From assembly GCA_963824595.1 (NCBI GenBank), contig CAWGPY010000001.1, positions 602,445 through 666,444 of the forward strand: a stretch of DNA of 64,000 bases. Reading direction: 5' to 3'. A model generated the notes under the pieces. That model had not been told where the DNA came from. It worked only from the letters and a program-made list of their open reading frames with translations, and did not search any database. Origin of the DNA: Cybelea sp963824595. Lineage in GTDB: Bacteria > Vulcanimicrobiota > Vulcanimicrobiia > Vulcanimicrobiales > Vulcanimicrobiaceae. Below, piece by piece: positions 44,529 to 53,256 of the stretch; positions within the stretch are counted from its first letter, which is position 1; each line of letters opens with the position of its first letter. Position numbers and translations under genes: made by a program.

Positions 44529-46241
44529 GTGCCCGCCGCGCGTTGGAGCATTGCGTTTGTCGCGGTGCTGGCGTCTGTTTCGGCGCTCGCGGCGCCGGCG
44601 CGCGCACAAACGCAGACGGTCGTTTCGGTGCCCGCGACCGGAGCGTGGGTGGATACGGGCGTTAACCTGCAACGAGGGGAGTTGTTGGTCGTTCGGGTGC
44701 TTCCGCGTTCGTTAGCGACTGCGACGGAGCCTCCGGTGAGAGGCACTCTCGCAACGGACCTCATCGGCCGGATCGGCAAGGCCGCGTTTAAGGTCGGCAG
44801 TGCCTATCAGGGCGAAGCGGCGGCTTCGGGAGAGTTGTTCTTGCGCGTTAACGTTCGTGGGACCAACTACGACGACACCGTCGCAGCCGTGCGCGCCAGC
44901 ATATACTACGTCGCGAAGGCCTCACCGCAGCCCAGCCTCGTACCGCTGCCGAACTTCGTTGGCATCAAATTCGGCGCCGCTGTAAAATCTCTGGCGCGAC
45001 TTGGCCTCGCTTCCCAGCGCGAGACGCTCGCCTCGGACCGCCCAGCGGGAGAAATCGTGCGTCAGCGCCCCGAACTGGGCGTTGACGTCCGTACGATTAA
45101 GATCGTCGTCCTTGGCGTCTCGAACGGCTCGCTTTCGCCGGCCGGCACCGAGCCGAGAATGCCAAATCTGGTGGGGCGTTCGGGTGGCGACGCAAGGCGG
45201 GCCGTCGGATCGAGTCGCCCGATCAAGCCGATATTCATGAGCGGTCATTCCGACTTCCCCACGGGTCAGGTCTATCGCCAGTTTCCCGCTCCCGGAGTGG
45301 ACCTCCGCACGGTGAGTGCGATCGAGATTTACGTTTCGACCGGTCCCCCGCCAACCGCTCCTACGGCCACCCCGTTCCAGCGACCGCGCCCGACCCCGCC
45401 ACCCGCCTCGACTCCGCGACCGGCCTCGACTCCACGATCCACCTCGACGCCACGAGAAACCCCGACCGCTTCGCCAACGCGAACAGTACGACCAAGGCCG
45501 ACGGCGCCGTCAACCCCAGCTCCGCGGCCGACGCCGCCCGCGTCACGCCCGCCAACTGCGTCACCGGCCGCGGCCGTCGCACCGCCGCGAATAGCCGCAG
45601 TTCCCCAGGTGGTCGGTTTTAGTCAGCGGGACGCAGTCGCAACGATCGACCGGAGCGACTTCCATTCCGTCAATCGAGGCGAGGAGCCGAGTGGACTCGC
45701 TCGAGGAGAGGTCACGCGAACGGACCCGGTCGCGGGCAGCGCGCTAAAATCCGGCGCCCTGGTGGGGTATTGGGTGGCCGACGGCACCAACGTGGTGCCC
45801 AACCTGATCGGTCGATCGAGTGCGGAGGCCGCCGCAACATTGCAGGAAAGCGGATTCCGCCTGGGCACGATCGTGCGTCAGTCGGACACCGACGAGCGCG
45901 TGACACATCAGGATCCAACCGCAGGATCGTTGGCTCCCGTTGGATCCGCCGTTACGATAACGGCCGGCAAGCGCAACGCCGCGTGGGTTTTCGTTCTGAT
46001 CCCTGCCGGTTTGCTGCTAATGTTCGCGGGCGGTTTGGTCGTCCAACGCGCTCGCCTCGCCAGGATCACCCGCTCGCTGCTCGCCATTCACCCTTCACTG
46101 GATTTGGACGGGCCCACGCAGTTGAGCGGCGACATTCGGAGCGCGGGGCCGACCGTGAACCTTCAGGCGAGCTTGGAGCCCGGAACGCTTTCGACCGAAG
46201 GAGATTTTCCCGTCGTGAGGCACGAGGTGCGTGATGACTGA
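44529..46241 (+). CDS. Membrane protein with a LecA-like domain and four PASTA domains
   Basis: A 570-residue protein. A Sec leader runs to about residue 27. Residues 33-127 have GAWVDTGVNLQRGELLVV, LIGRIGKAAFKVGS and GELFLRVN, the layout of the PA-I galactose-lectin (LecA)-like fold. PASTA repeats follow at about 138-197 and 208-271, then a Pro/Thr-rich linker (275-350), then PASTA repeats at 357-418 and 420-479. A transmembrane helix (485-505) leaves a tail of about 65 residues inside. No kinase domain. The GTG at 44529 puts the leader at the N-terminus. It overlaps the next gene. Confidence 0.82.
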   Translation: MPAARWSIAFVAVLASVSALAAPARAQTQTVVSVPATGAWVDTGVNLQRGELLVVRVLPRSLATATEPPVRGTLATDLIGRIGKAAFKVGSAYQGEAAASGELFLRVNVRGTNYDDTVAAVRASIYYVAKASPQPSLVPLPNFVGIKFGAAVKSLARLGLASQRETLASDRPAGEIVRQRPELGVDVRTIKIVVLGVSNGSLSPAGTEPRMPNLVGRSGGDARRAVGSSRPIKPIFMSGHSDFPTGQVYRQFPAPGVDLRTVSAIEIYVSTGPPPTAPTATPFQRPRPTPPPASTPRPASTPRSTSTPRETPTASPTRTVRPRPTAPSTPAPRPTPPASRPPTASPAAAVAPPRIAAVPQVVGFSQRDAVATIDRSDFHSVNRGEEPSGLARGEVTRTDPVAGSALKSGALVGYWVADGTNVVPNLIGRSSAEAAATLQESGFRLGTIVRQSDTDERVTHQDPTAGSLAPVGSAVTITAGKRNAAWVFVLIPAGLLLMFAGGLVVQRARLARITRSLLAIHPSLDLDGPTQLSGDIRSAGPTVNLQASLEPGTLSTEGDFPVVRHEVRDD

Positions 46242-46788
46242 ACAGAGTGCGCTGCAGGTGCGCGATCTTTTACCCGATGGATTGCAGCTGGGGCAAACCG
46301 TGGAAGAGGCCGTTCGAAGCGATCGCAGCATGGGCGCGGCCAAATTCGCATGGGGAGTTATCGGATCGGAAGCCACGAACGCGCTCAAGGGCGTTCTCAA
46401 CCTCGACGTCTTCGAGGTCGTTGCACGCGTTTGGTGCGGAGCGAAGGAGCTTCACGATTTCGCGGACCGCTCTAAGCACCCGGCCGGTGAAAGATCGGTT
46501 CTGTACCTGGGCGAGCACGCTTTTACTAAAACGATGTACCCCACGCTCGCGGTCACGATCGGTCCGTACAAATGTCCTCCCCTGCGTTTCACGCTGGAGC
46601 TTGTGGCGACGGTTCGCTCGATAGCGCTGTCGATTTGCGACGGCTGCATTACGAGCATCGGCTCGGGTGACGGGGACATCAGCGGACGGCTAAGCTATGG
46701 TGACGTCGACCTCACGAAGAAGCAATCGAAAAAAGTCCCGTTTCCGGCGCGCGTGGAATTCAAGGCGCCGGGTCTCGCGATCATTTGA
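46234..46788 (+). CDS. Unknown cytoplasmic protein between PASTA and STAS genes
   Basis: A 184-residue protein with no signal or membrane helix. The N-terminal half looks helical (AVRSDRSMGAAKFAWGVIGSEATNALKGVL), the C-terminal half strand-rich with several Cys (KCPPLRF, CDGCITSIGSGDGDISG). I do not recognise it. It overlaps the PASTA gene by 8 bp and is followed at once by the STAS gene, so the three are an operon. Confidence 0.7.
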   Translation: MTEQSALQVRDLLPDGLQLGQTVEEAVRSDRSMGAAKFAWGVIGSEATNALKGVLNLDVFEVVARVWCGAKELHDFADRSKHPAGERSVLYLGEHAFTKTMYPTLAVTIGPYKCPPLRFTLELVATVRSIALSICDGCITSIGSGDGDISGRLSYGDVDLTKKQSKKVPFPARVEFKAPGLAII

Positions 46789-46805
46789 TTTTTGAAGTGG
46801 ATCCG

Positions 46806-47135
46806 ATGAATGAAGCCTCCGAGGCCACGGTGCGCCGCGTCGAATTGAGCGGTGAATACGACCTGACGCGGCGCGACGAGGTAGCCGTACTCTTCGGGGA
46901 GTTGATCCCCGGCGGACCCGTCGTGGTGGACGTGACGAACGTCACGTACGTTGACTCGGCGTTTCTGCATGCCCTGACGGCCTTGCATTTTCGATTTAAA
47001 GAATGGGGCGTAACTCTCGTCGGCGCCCGGCCGCAAATCCGGCGCGTGCTCCAAGTCATGGACTTCGAGCGCCTCTTCACGCTCGTTGATGCCGAGCGTC
47101 GCCCGCCTCCGGGCACCGACGATCCCACCTCGTAA
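46806..47135 (+). CDS. STAS-domain (anti-anti-sigma factor-like) protein
   Basis: A 109-residue STAS protein. VELSGEYDLTRRDEV starts the fold; VVVDVTNVTYVDSAFLHAL contains Ser51 at the position phosphorylated in SpoIIAA-type proteins. The remainder (VTLVGARPQIRRVLQVMDFERLF) fits the last strand and helix. ATG 46806 is preferred; TTG 46785 is possible. No anti-sigma kinase gene is adjacent, so its partner may be elsewhere. Confidence 0.88.
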   Translation: MNEASEATVRRVELSGEYDLTRRDEVAVLFGELIPGGPVVVDVTNVTYVDSAFLHALTALHFRFKEWGVTLVGARPQIRRVLQVMDFERLFTLVDAERRPPPGTDDPTS

Positions 47136-47219
47136 GGCGGATCTCGAGCGAGCGCTACTCAGAGCTGCCCGCGTCGCCTCGCGGTCGCACCGCCTCGAGG
47201 GCATCGTGCTCGCCGCGAT

Positions 47220-48185
47220 TTATCGCGCAAGCCGATCGAACCAGCGGTATTGCAGCGCGGCAGCGACGGTTGAGAAGTTCTGACCGAACCGGCCCGTCAG
47301 CCAATGCGACCACGAAACCTTGGCCGAGAACCCCGGCCCGATTGGTTGCGCGAACGACAGACCGTAGCGCGAGTTCGAGAGTGCGTTGCGGGGCGTTCCG
47401 CCGCTTACCGTCGTCGCGCCACCGGCGGCGTAGCCCGCGTCCAACGCCAGCCACTGCCCCTGGCGAAAACTATATCCGGCGTGGACCTGATAAACGGCAA
47501 GCGGTGCTTGCCGGCGGTCGTGCCCGCCGAAGAAATCCGTATTTTCACCGAAGAGCCACAAAGCGGCGGCAAAGTCGGCGAACCACTTTCCCATCGGTAT
47601 CTCCCCGCCGATCTCCGGTTTGAACGCCCACCGGTTCGAGCCGATGTTGATCAAGCGGGTCGGGTCGTACGTTCCCGTCGGCGCGATTGCGGTGACGCCC
47701 ACTCCGAGCGTCGGACTCGGCGAGCGACGCGCAAACTGTTCCGGCGAAAGCCCCCGGCTTAAGAGGTCGACCGAGAACCGCAGGCGCAGGTCGGCGAACC
47801 CGTCTCGCGTCGCAGCCTCGGGTTGACCGTAGACGATCCCCGTTACACGGCCGCCAAGGTACGGCACTGCGATTCCCCACGTCGCCGTGCGGCCCGCGAG
47901 AGGGAAGGTGTGGGTAAAGCTTAGAGTTGCCGTCTTGATCGACGCATGAATGTTACTGACCGGAAGGGACGGATCGAGTGGCACGTCGCCCGTCGAACTC
48001 GTGAGCGTTCCAACGGCGAAGTTCGTGTCAGTCGGCGACGCCGAATAGATGCGAGGCTCGAGTTCTTGACCCCTTGCCCGCTCCGCGCCGCAGAGCAATA
48101 CAAACGCCGGCAGCGCCGCGAAAAACAGCCCGACCGCCGCGACGCGGGAGGCGCGAACAACCTCGGAGTCCACACCTTTCTGCAT
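47220..48185 (-). CDS. Outer-membrane protein, phenol-degradation MetA-pathway transporter family
   Basis: A 321-residue barrel with a Sec leader (VAAVGLFFAALPAFVLLCGAERARG). TNFAVGTLTSSTGDVPLDPSLPVSNI and FTHTFPLAGRTATWGIAVPYLGG are characteristic of the family (PF13557 type). The C-terminus VAAALQYRWFDRLAR ends the barrel. Annotated members are thought to move aromatic compounds; real substrates are mostly unknown. Confidence 0.82.
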   Translation of the reverse strand: MQKGVDSEVVRASRVAAVGLFFAALPAFVLLCGAERARGQELEPRIYSASPTDTNFAVGTLTSSTGDVPLDPSLPVSNIHASIKTATLSFTHTFPLAGRTATWGIAVPYLGGRVTGIVYGQPEAATRDGFADLRLRFSVDLLSRGLSPEQFARRSPSPTLGVGVTAIAPTGTYDPTRLINIGSNRWAFKPEIGGEIPMGKWFADFAAALWLFGENTDFFGGHDRRQAPLAVYQVHAGYSFRQGQWLALDAGYAAGGATTVSGGTPRNALSNSRYGLSFAQPIGPGFSAKVSWSHWLTGRFGQNFSTVAAALQYRWFDRLAR

Positions 48186-48203
48186 ACGTGCTCCGGCGCG
48201 TCC

Positions 48204-49511
48204 CTATCGCGCCGGCGGCACGTTCAAACAACCATTCGGCGCGGGCTTGCCGGCGAACCGCTCTTCTACCCACGGCGCATACAGCGGCTCGGATACCGGC
48301 GGGGTCGTGTAGTGCGTTTGGGCGCCCGCAAGCTCGACGCGGGCGACGTTGCCGCCGATCTTGCACATTTGATCGCGATATAGCTGTCCCATCACCGGCG
48401 GCACCGTCACATCGTCCCGTCCGTAGTAGATGATGACGGGAGCGACGGGCCTTACCGCGGGAACGCTGGACGCGACGAGAGCCTTAACCCACGCGAGAGC
48501 GTGCGTAGCTTTGGGTTGCATCAACGCTTTGTAGGTCGAGCCATAGTTGTAGTTCAGCGTATCGGCCAAGGCGTGGATGCATTTTCCCGTCATGATCCGG
48601 TTGACCGCCCGCGCGCCGTCGGGCGTAAAGACGTCCGTCAATTGCAGGTTCGAAAACGCAGTGGGGAGCGCCCAGAGGTTCATGGCAAGATGCGACCAGT
48701 TGAACACGCTGTTCGAGAACATACTCTCCATCCCGGTCAGCGCCGTTTCTGCGCTCGCCTCGTCGGAAGGCATTGACGTTACGGTCGCGGCGACGTCGGG
48801 CGGCGCCAGGGCGACGACGCCGACGAGATCGATCCCGTCGAATGCCGTGCCTTTCTGCGCGAGGTACGACGGCGAGCCCGCCGCGGCGATTACGGCGCCG
48901 GCGCCTTGCGACCAACCGTACAAGACGGCCTTTTTCCCCGCGCCGGCCTCTTTCAGGTCGCCCGCCGCACGAATCGAGTTGATCGCGTCGTGGGCCTGCG
49001 TGGGGGAGACCATATATTGGTGTATCCCACCGCCCCCCAAACCTTGGTAATCGGTAGCGACGACGATGTAGCCGTCACGGATGAAGCGATTGACGGCGGG
49101 TAAGCCGTAATCCGTCGTAGAGTTTCCTCCGATCAAGAAATACTCGTTGAGCGGCTGCGCCGGATTGACTTCCTGCGACGGCCCGCAGTTCTCGGCGGTT
49201 CCCGTGGTTCCGTGCGCCCACGCAGCCACCGGCCGGCCTCCTGGCGGCGGAGCCGCGGCGGGAGCGGCGAGTACCGCCGTTGCAATCGTCTTGCGACCGG
49301 CCATATCCGAAGAGATGTACGCGATGCGCCACGCGCGCGCGCCCGGAATCGTCGTCGCGATGCGCTCTTTCTTGACGATGTGGCCGAGCTTGCCGACGGG
49401 TTCCATGCGGGTGACCGACTCGTAGAAGGCCGGTAAATATACCGTTGTCGCGTCTGCAGCTGCATGCGGCGCTACGGCGACGAGTGAAGCGAGTAAGACT
49501 CGATCGAACAT
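48204..49511 (-). CDS. Secreted lipase / alpha-beta hydrolase (LIP family)
   Basis: A 435-residue exported hydrolase (leader VLLASLVAVAPHAAA). It has WAHGTTGTAENCGPS (oxyanion-side loop), DYQGLGGGG, the nucleophile elbow YGWSQGAGAV and the Asp/His region (YYGRDDVTVPP, ...AQTHYTTPP). This is the secretory-lipase pattern. AAGGAGCC precedes the ATG at 49511. Likely hydrolyses esters or triglycerides outside the cell. Confidence 0.87.
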   Translation of the reverse strand: MFDRVLLASLVAVAPHAAADATTVYLPAFYESVTRMEPVGKLGHIVKKERIATTIPGARAWRIAYISSDMAGRKTIATAVLAAPAAAPPPGGRPVAAWAHGTTGTAENCGPSQEVNPAQPLNEYFLIGGNSTTDYGLPAVNRFIRDGYIVVATDYQGLGGGGIHQYMVSPTQAHDAINSIRAAGDLKEAGAGKKAVLYGWSQGAGAVIAAAGSPSYLAQKGTAFDGIDLVGVVALAPPDVAATVTSMPSDEASAETALTGMESMFSNSVFNWSHLAMNLWALPTAFSNLQLTDVFTPDGARAVNRIMTGKCIHALADTLNYNYGSTYKALMQPKATHALAWVKALVASSVPAVRPVAPVIIYYGRDDVTVPPVMGQLYRDQMCKIGGNVARVELAGAQTHYTTPPVSEPLYAPWVEERFAGKPAPNGCLNVPPAR

Positions 49512-49618
49512 GGCCGGCTCCTTCCCGTTGCAACGCGCACTCGAAAACGAGAACGACGGGCTCGGGGTGAAGACCATGTTCGCCGCGGCCTAAGGATAAT
49601 CCGCCGGCGGCAGCAGGT

Positions 49619-50593
49619 CTAGCTGCAGAGAAAACCGTGCGTATCGCCCGCTTTGTCGAAGTAATTTCCGGCAACATCGCCGCGATCGTTGATGCCGGTC
49701 AGGGTCGCGAAGCCGTTCGATTTTGGATTATCAAAGGATTGCCATTGAGGATGGCTCACCGGGCCGCTGAGCAAGAAGCCGTGCGTCACGCCCGACCGAT
49801 CAACGTAAGAGCCAACGATCTGTTCCTGAAAGTTAAGGCCTAGTGCCTGCGTGCTCGTTGACTTCGGGTACGAAAAGACTTGGTAGGCGCCGTCCTTAAA
49901 AATGAAGCCCTTGGCGCCGCTCGGTCCCGCCAACCAGCCGACGATGTCGCCCTTGACGTTAATTCCAGTAGCCTGCGCGCCGACCGCTCCGGGCGGCTTG
50001 AGGTTGGCGAAGCTGCCCGTAGCGACGCCTAGCTCGAACGGGACGTCTGTACCTGAATGGTTTACGTAAAAGCCGACGGCGAGGTCGGAATTATTGAGTC
50101 CGAGTATCTCGGTCACTGCGTACTTGCCGTGGCCCTCATTCGGATCTCTGAAAACGGTCCAGATCTTGCTCTTTTTGATAAAGCCCCAGACGCCGGTGCG
50201 CTTTTTGGGGTCGACTATATATCCCGACAGTGTTTTTCCTATGAGGGACGTGATGGAGACACCCCGGCGATACCGGTAATAGCGGTAATCGTGCCGGCGA
50301 TAGGGAGGAACGGTGACGTAATACACCACCGGGTCAGCCCCATTGCCGATGAAATAGCCGCTGATGTCCTGCGCGTCGCTTATCCCGATTAGCCAGTTAT
50401 GTGCGGGGTGTTCGGGGTCATCGACTGTCCGGCACCGAAGCCCCGCCGAATCGCGAACGAAGTGCGAGCCGACCGCCGAGGAAGCTGACGGCAGTTGCGA
50501 TACTGCCGGCGAAGTCGATGCCCCGCCGCATGCACAGAGTGCGGCGAGCGTGCCGGGCAGGCCGAGAGCCAAGGATCGAACGGTGAAAGTCAT
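49619..50593 (-). CDS. HAF-type extracellular repeat lipoprotein
   Basis: A 324-residue lipoprotein (lipobox ALCAC, Cys22). The mature part has repeats with a GINxxGDIVGxYxDxxGxxHGFL pattern (for example LTGINDRGDVAGNYFDKAGDTHGFL), typical of HAF extracellular-repeat beta-propellers. A Tyr/Arg-rich stretch (PPYRRHDYRYYRYRRG) near residue 100 is unusual. It is the last gene before the composition change. Confidence 0.82.
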   Translation of the reverse strand: MTFTVRSLALGLPGTLAALCACGGASTSPAVSQLPSASSAVGSHFVRDSAGLRCRTVDDPEHPAHNWLIGISDAQDISGYFIGNGADPVVYYVTVPPYRRHDYRYYRYRRGVSITSLIGKTLSGYIVDPKKRTGVWGFIKKSKIWTVFRDPNEGHGKYAVTEILGLNNSDLAVGFYVNHSGTDVPFELGVATGSFANLKPPGAVGAQATGINVKGDIVGWLAGPSGAKGFIFKDGAYQVFSYPKSTSTQALGLNFQEQIVGSYVDRSGVTHGFLLSGPVSHPQWQSFDNPKSNGFATLTGINDRGDVAGNYFDKAGDTHGFLCS

Positions 50594-50902
50594 GAGCCCG
50601 TTCTATCACAAAGCCGTTGCACGATCTACACGATACATTTGATGCACAGAGCCGCGGAGCGCATGAATGACTCTTGTAATAAGACGATTTAAATAGCCCC
50701 AGCGGGAGTCGAAGTGTAAACCGGCGGTCCTGGCTAATCCGACCCGCTACTGAAAAGTCCGATATTGTAAGGGTTTCCCGACGGCCTCAGGCCTGAGCGA
50801 TACTGCCCAAAACGCCCCGCTTCGACCCCCTCTGTTGCACGGCTGTTGCACGGAGCCCCACCGAGGCGTAGCTGTTCGGTCCTGCACCGAAGAGCGTCTG
50901 AT
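50594..50902. other. Intergenic segment at the composition boundary
   Basis: About 300 bp without a convincing ORF. It is more A/T-rich than the DNA to its left. At 50695-50745 there is a segment reading cagcgggagtcgaagtg...ggcggtcctgg that resembles tRNA T-arm or anticodon-arm pieces but cannot fold into a complete tRNA. An imperfect direct repeat tgttgcacgg occurs at 50833 and 50844. Confidence 0.5.
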
Positions 50903-51067
50903 ATGTCCGAGCAAGAGTTGAAGCCTTGCCACGAGTGCGGATGGTTGTCGCCCCTAAAACTGCTTGGCGAAGAAGTGTTGACGAGCATGAATGACCGCTC
51001 GATCGCCGGGGTCGGAAGAGACTTCGCAATAGGTTGCCCCGTACATAGTCTAAGCAAGCAGCACTAA
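50903..51067 (+). CDS. 54-residue zinc-ribbon-like protein
   Basis: A small protein beginning MSEQELKPCHECGWLSPLKL and ending GCPVHSLSKQH, giving a C-x2-C...C-x2-H metal site. The LKPCxxC start resembles phage/plasmid Lar-type restriction-alleviation or other small zinc-ribbon proteins, but the match is weak. A second small ORF starts 8 bp later. Confidence 0.45.
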   Translation: MSEQELKPCHECGWLSPLKLLGEEVLTSMNDRSIAGVGRDFAIGCPVHSLSKQH

Positions 51068-51074
51068 TCAGAAA

Positions 51075-51218
51075 ATGGGGAGCCACGGCAGCCTCCAGGA
51101 GGCCGAGCCAAAGAAGCGGTTTTCGAAAAGCGAGTATAAGCGCCTCAAGCAGCTTCTCAGTCCCGAAGCATGGAGGCTATTTTCGGACCCCTCCGTGGGC
51201 CGTTCGGCGGGCTCCTGA
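51075..51218 (+). CDS. 47-residue basic protein
   Basis: Starts with ATG 8 bp after the previous stop. The sequence MGSHGSLQEAEPKKRFSKSEYKRLKQLL...EAWRLFSDPS looks like a genuine amphipathic helix with balanced charges. Family unknown. The ORF is too short to be certain; its position suggests an operon with the zinc-ribbon gene. Confidence 0.4.
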   Translation: MGSHGSLQEAEPKKRFSKSEYKRLKQLLSPEAWRLFSDPSVGRSAGS

Positions 51219-51238
51219 GTCTGGCGCGGGCCTTCTGT

Positions 51239-51244
51239 TATAAT
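51239..51244 (+). promoter_or_regulatory. Consensus -10 box for a leaderless mRNA
   Basis: A perfect TATAAT ends 7 bp before the ATG at 51252, which would place the transcript start at or next to the start codon. No clear -35 or Shine-Dalgarno is visible. This is the geometry of leaderless transcripts. Confidence 0.55.
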
Positions 51245-51251
51245 AATCGGT

Positions 51252-51539
51252 ATGGTACACGTTAGCTTTAACATGGTCGTTCCAGGGCATCGCTCGGACG
51301 AGCACCCCAGCTTTCCGTTCTCCGTACCGTCTCTCGGTGACGTTCCTACTGTTGGAGACTACGTTGCGATGCCGCGGTGGAATCACCGCGAGAATCGGGA
51401 GTATCACCTGCTGGTCAAAGTTGTGGGCCGCCGCGTCCATATTCAGCTCGGCCCGGGCGATATGCACCGCGACCTCGAAGATTTCATTGTGACGCTTTTG
51501 GTTGAGGAAGCGACGGACGCCCCCGACTTTCGAGGTTAA
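51252..51539 (+). CDS. 95-residue protein, unknown
   Basis: A beta-rich small protein (MVHVSFNMVVPGHRS, VGDYVAMPRWNHRENREYHLLVKVVGRRVHIQLGPG). The segment HLLVKVVGRRVHIQL reads like an SH3-like barrel strand pair. Its start follows a consensus -10 element. It overlaps the convergent membrane gene by 56 bp. Family not recognised. Confidence 0.5.
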   Translation: MVHVSFNMVVPGHRSDEHPSFPFSVPSLGDVPTVGDYVAMPRWNHRENREYHLLVKVVGRRVHIQLGPGDMHRDLEDFIVTLLVEEATDAPDFRG

Positions 51540-52026
51540 CTATCGCTAACGGGAACGCTGAGTGAATAGACGCCTTCGCTGACGTTAAGAAACCGCAGAA
51601 GAGCAGAATCGCGGACAGCCAAACGACTGCCGCCATCGATGGAAAGATCGCGAGCAAAAGCATCGCGAGCGTTGGAAGTAAAAACAGGGCTGATATGACA
51701 CACTCTGCGCGGCTTACCCGCACAAAGTAAGCTATCCGAAATAGATGCCCCCACGTCATCCAAGCGTAAAGTAAGAAGAACAGGAGCGCCCCTATCCGCA
51801 GGGCCGCCCCTGTCACAAGGAGGATGAAAACCGGTGCGAGCATGGCAAATGCGATACACGCAGTCGCACCCTTTATCGCGCGCGTCTGTCGATCGTAAGT
51901 AGCGACCTTCGTGGGCTCCTTCGGAACAGAGCCAAGCCGAATCTGTAAGATAATAAGGCCGCCGGTCCACAGGACGGCGCTGACCGCGGAAAGAGCGGTA
52001 CAAGCCTCTCGTAGGTGAGCTGTCAT
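51484..52026 (-). CDS. Four-helix membrane protein, unknown
   Basis: A 180-residue protein with about five hydrophobic stretches (ACTALSAVSAVLWTGGLII, CIAFAMLAPVFILLVTGAAL, IGALLFFLLYAWMTWGHLF, VISALFLLPTLAMLLLAIF, AVVWLSAILLFCGFL). No domain recognised. Its ATG overlaps the stop of the upstream membrane gene by ATGA, so they are coupled. Confidence 0.6.
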   Translation of the reverse strand: MTAHLREACTALSAVSAVLWTGGLIILQIRLGSVPKEPTKVATYDRQTRAIKGATACIAFAMLAPVFILLVTGAALRIGALLFFLLYAWMTWGHLFRIAYFVRVSRAECVISALFLLPTLAMLLLAIFPSMAAVVWLSAILLFCGFLTSAKASIHSAFPLAIVNLESRGRPSLPQPKASQ

Positions 52027-52988
52027 GATTTGAAGTTCGCCGCCGTCGGCACAAGGCGTAAAAGGCTCAAACCTATCAATGGCGCAAAGAATACGAGAAA
52101 CGCAGAGAAGGTAGACGCCACATTGAGCTCTTTATTCTCTGCCACAGTTAAATCGGTGCGGACCACTTCTATACGCTTGAACGGTAACCTAGCCCCGTCA
52201 TTTAGCTTCAATACTGTCAGGTCGGGGCCGATAGCACCTTTCCCGCCCAATCGTTCTTCAAGGATTGTGCCTGAAAATATTCTAAGGACAATCTCTTGTG
52301 TTTTTCCCACGCGCTCGGATAGAAAATAACGATCGAGCCGAGCATCATTTACTCCGCCGAAATAACAGCCAATAGCACCGTACATTAAAAACAGTACTGT
52401 GGCGCCGGCGATTATGTTAGAGCTTGTCCAAAACCTCTGAACTGCCTTTGTGGAGTTTGGGAAATCCACTAGTTTCGAAGGCGCGATTCGCGGAAATATT
52501 GTACCTAGCAGTGAGTGTGCGATTCCGCCCGCGAGCCCAACAAGCATGGCAATGCCAAAGGTCCGAAATACCTGTAGTACGTTCGAGATCAAGGCGAATA
52601 TTAGATCATGTCCTGATCCAAACTGGCCGCCTTTATCGTACACAGCGATCAGACCATTCACATAAAGAGCTACGAGGCTGGAGAATAGTAGAAACATCAC
52701 GGCAGCACCCACGAAAAAGTGGCCAGTGCGGCTTAACGGTCGTGAGTTTATTCGGAAACCTGAAAAGAGAAGCGCGATCGCCATTATGCCAGCGCCCGAC
52801 AGTACGAGCGTTAGAACAGTTCTTACGATTGACGATGCGTCAACAACGATCAGTTCGCGCGGAACACCGAAGTAATCGCAATAACCGCTTTGATACAAGA
52901 AGTCATAAAAGTACGCTAAGACGGGCAACCCCGCTATTACTACGCCTTCCCGCAAGCCTACAACTTTGTTAGACCGCAGTTCAGTCAT
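52023..52988 (-). CDS. Six-helix membrane protein, unknown
   Basis: About 321 residues with six or more membrane segments and a soluble region near 230-285 (GCYFGGVNDARLDRYFLSERVGKTQEIVLRIF...). ATG 52988 is preferred to one 48 bp upstream. Coupled with the following four-helix gene. Codon use is A/T-richer than in genes left of 50.6 kb. Function unknown. Confidence 0.6.
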   Translation of the reverse strand: MTELRSNKVVGLREGVVIAGLPVLAYFYDFLYQSGYCDYFGVPRELIVVDASSIVRTVLTLVLSGAGIMAIALLFSGFRINSRPLSRTGHFFVGAAVMFLLFSSLVALYVNGLIAVYDKGGQFGSGHDLIFALISNVLQVFRTFGIAMLVGLAGGIAHSLLGTIFPRIAPSKLVDFPNSTKAVQRFWTSSNIIAGATVLFLMYGAIGCYFGGVNDARLDRYFLSERVGKTQEIVLRIFSGTILEERLGGKGAIGPDLTVLKLNDGARLPFKRIEVVRTDLTVAENKELNVASTFSAFLVFFAPLIGLSLLRLVPTAANFKS

Positions 52989-53055
52989 GGGTGGAGCGGG
53001 TTTGTTCTCGAAGCTTAGGGACAGGCCTCGGAACAATGCATTGGAGGATCATAGC

Positions 53056-53256
53056 ATGGCTACGATTGGGTCTCTTGTTTGTACGCCGAGGCGCGGAGCA
53101 GTCTCGATCGAGACCATGCTTTGCCTGCGCGAGCACCTCAACGGCTATCCGAACAGGCTCCTCACGGCGTTCCGGAGGCCGATAGTTAAGCTCGGCGAGG
53201 GGGCGCGCGAGCCTAGTGCGGTAGAACTTAGGCGTGAAGTGCTACTGCCCATTTAA
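53056..53256 (+). CDS. Possible 66-residue protein
   Basis: MATIGSLVCTPRRGAVSIETMLCLREHLNGYPNRLLTAFRRP looks moderately protein-like, with a helix LCLREHLNGYPNRLL. There is no strong ribosome-binding site, and the 3' end overlaps the convergent secreted-protein gene. Could be spurious. Confidence 0.25.
   Translation: MATIGSLVCTPRRGAVSIETMLCLREHLNGYPNRLLTAFRRPIVKLGEGAREPSAVELRREVLLPI

Noticed and set aside
50695..50745. Possible tRNA
   Set aside because: Only scattered resemblance to tRNA arms; acceptor, D and anticodon stems cannot be formed.
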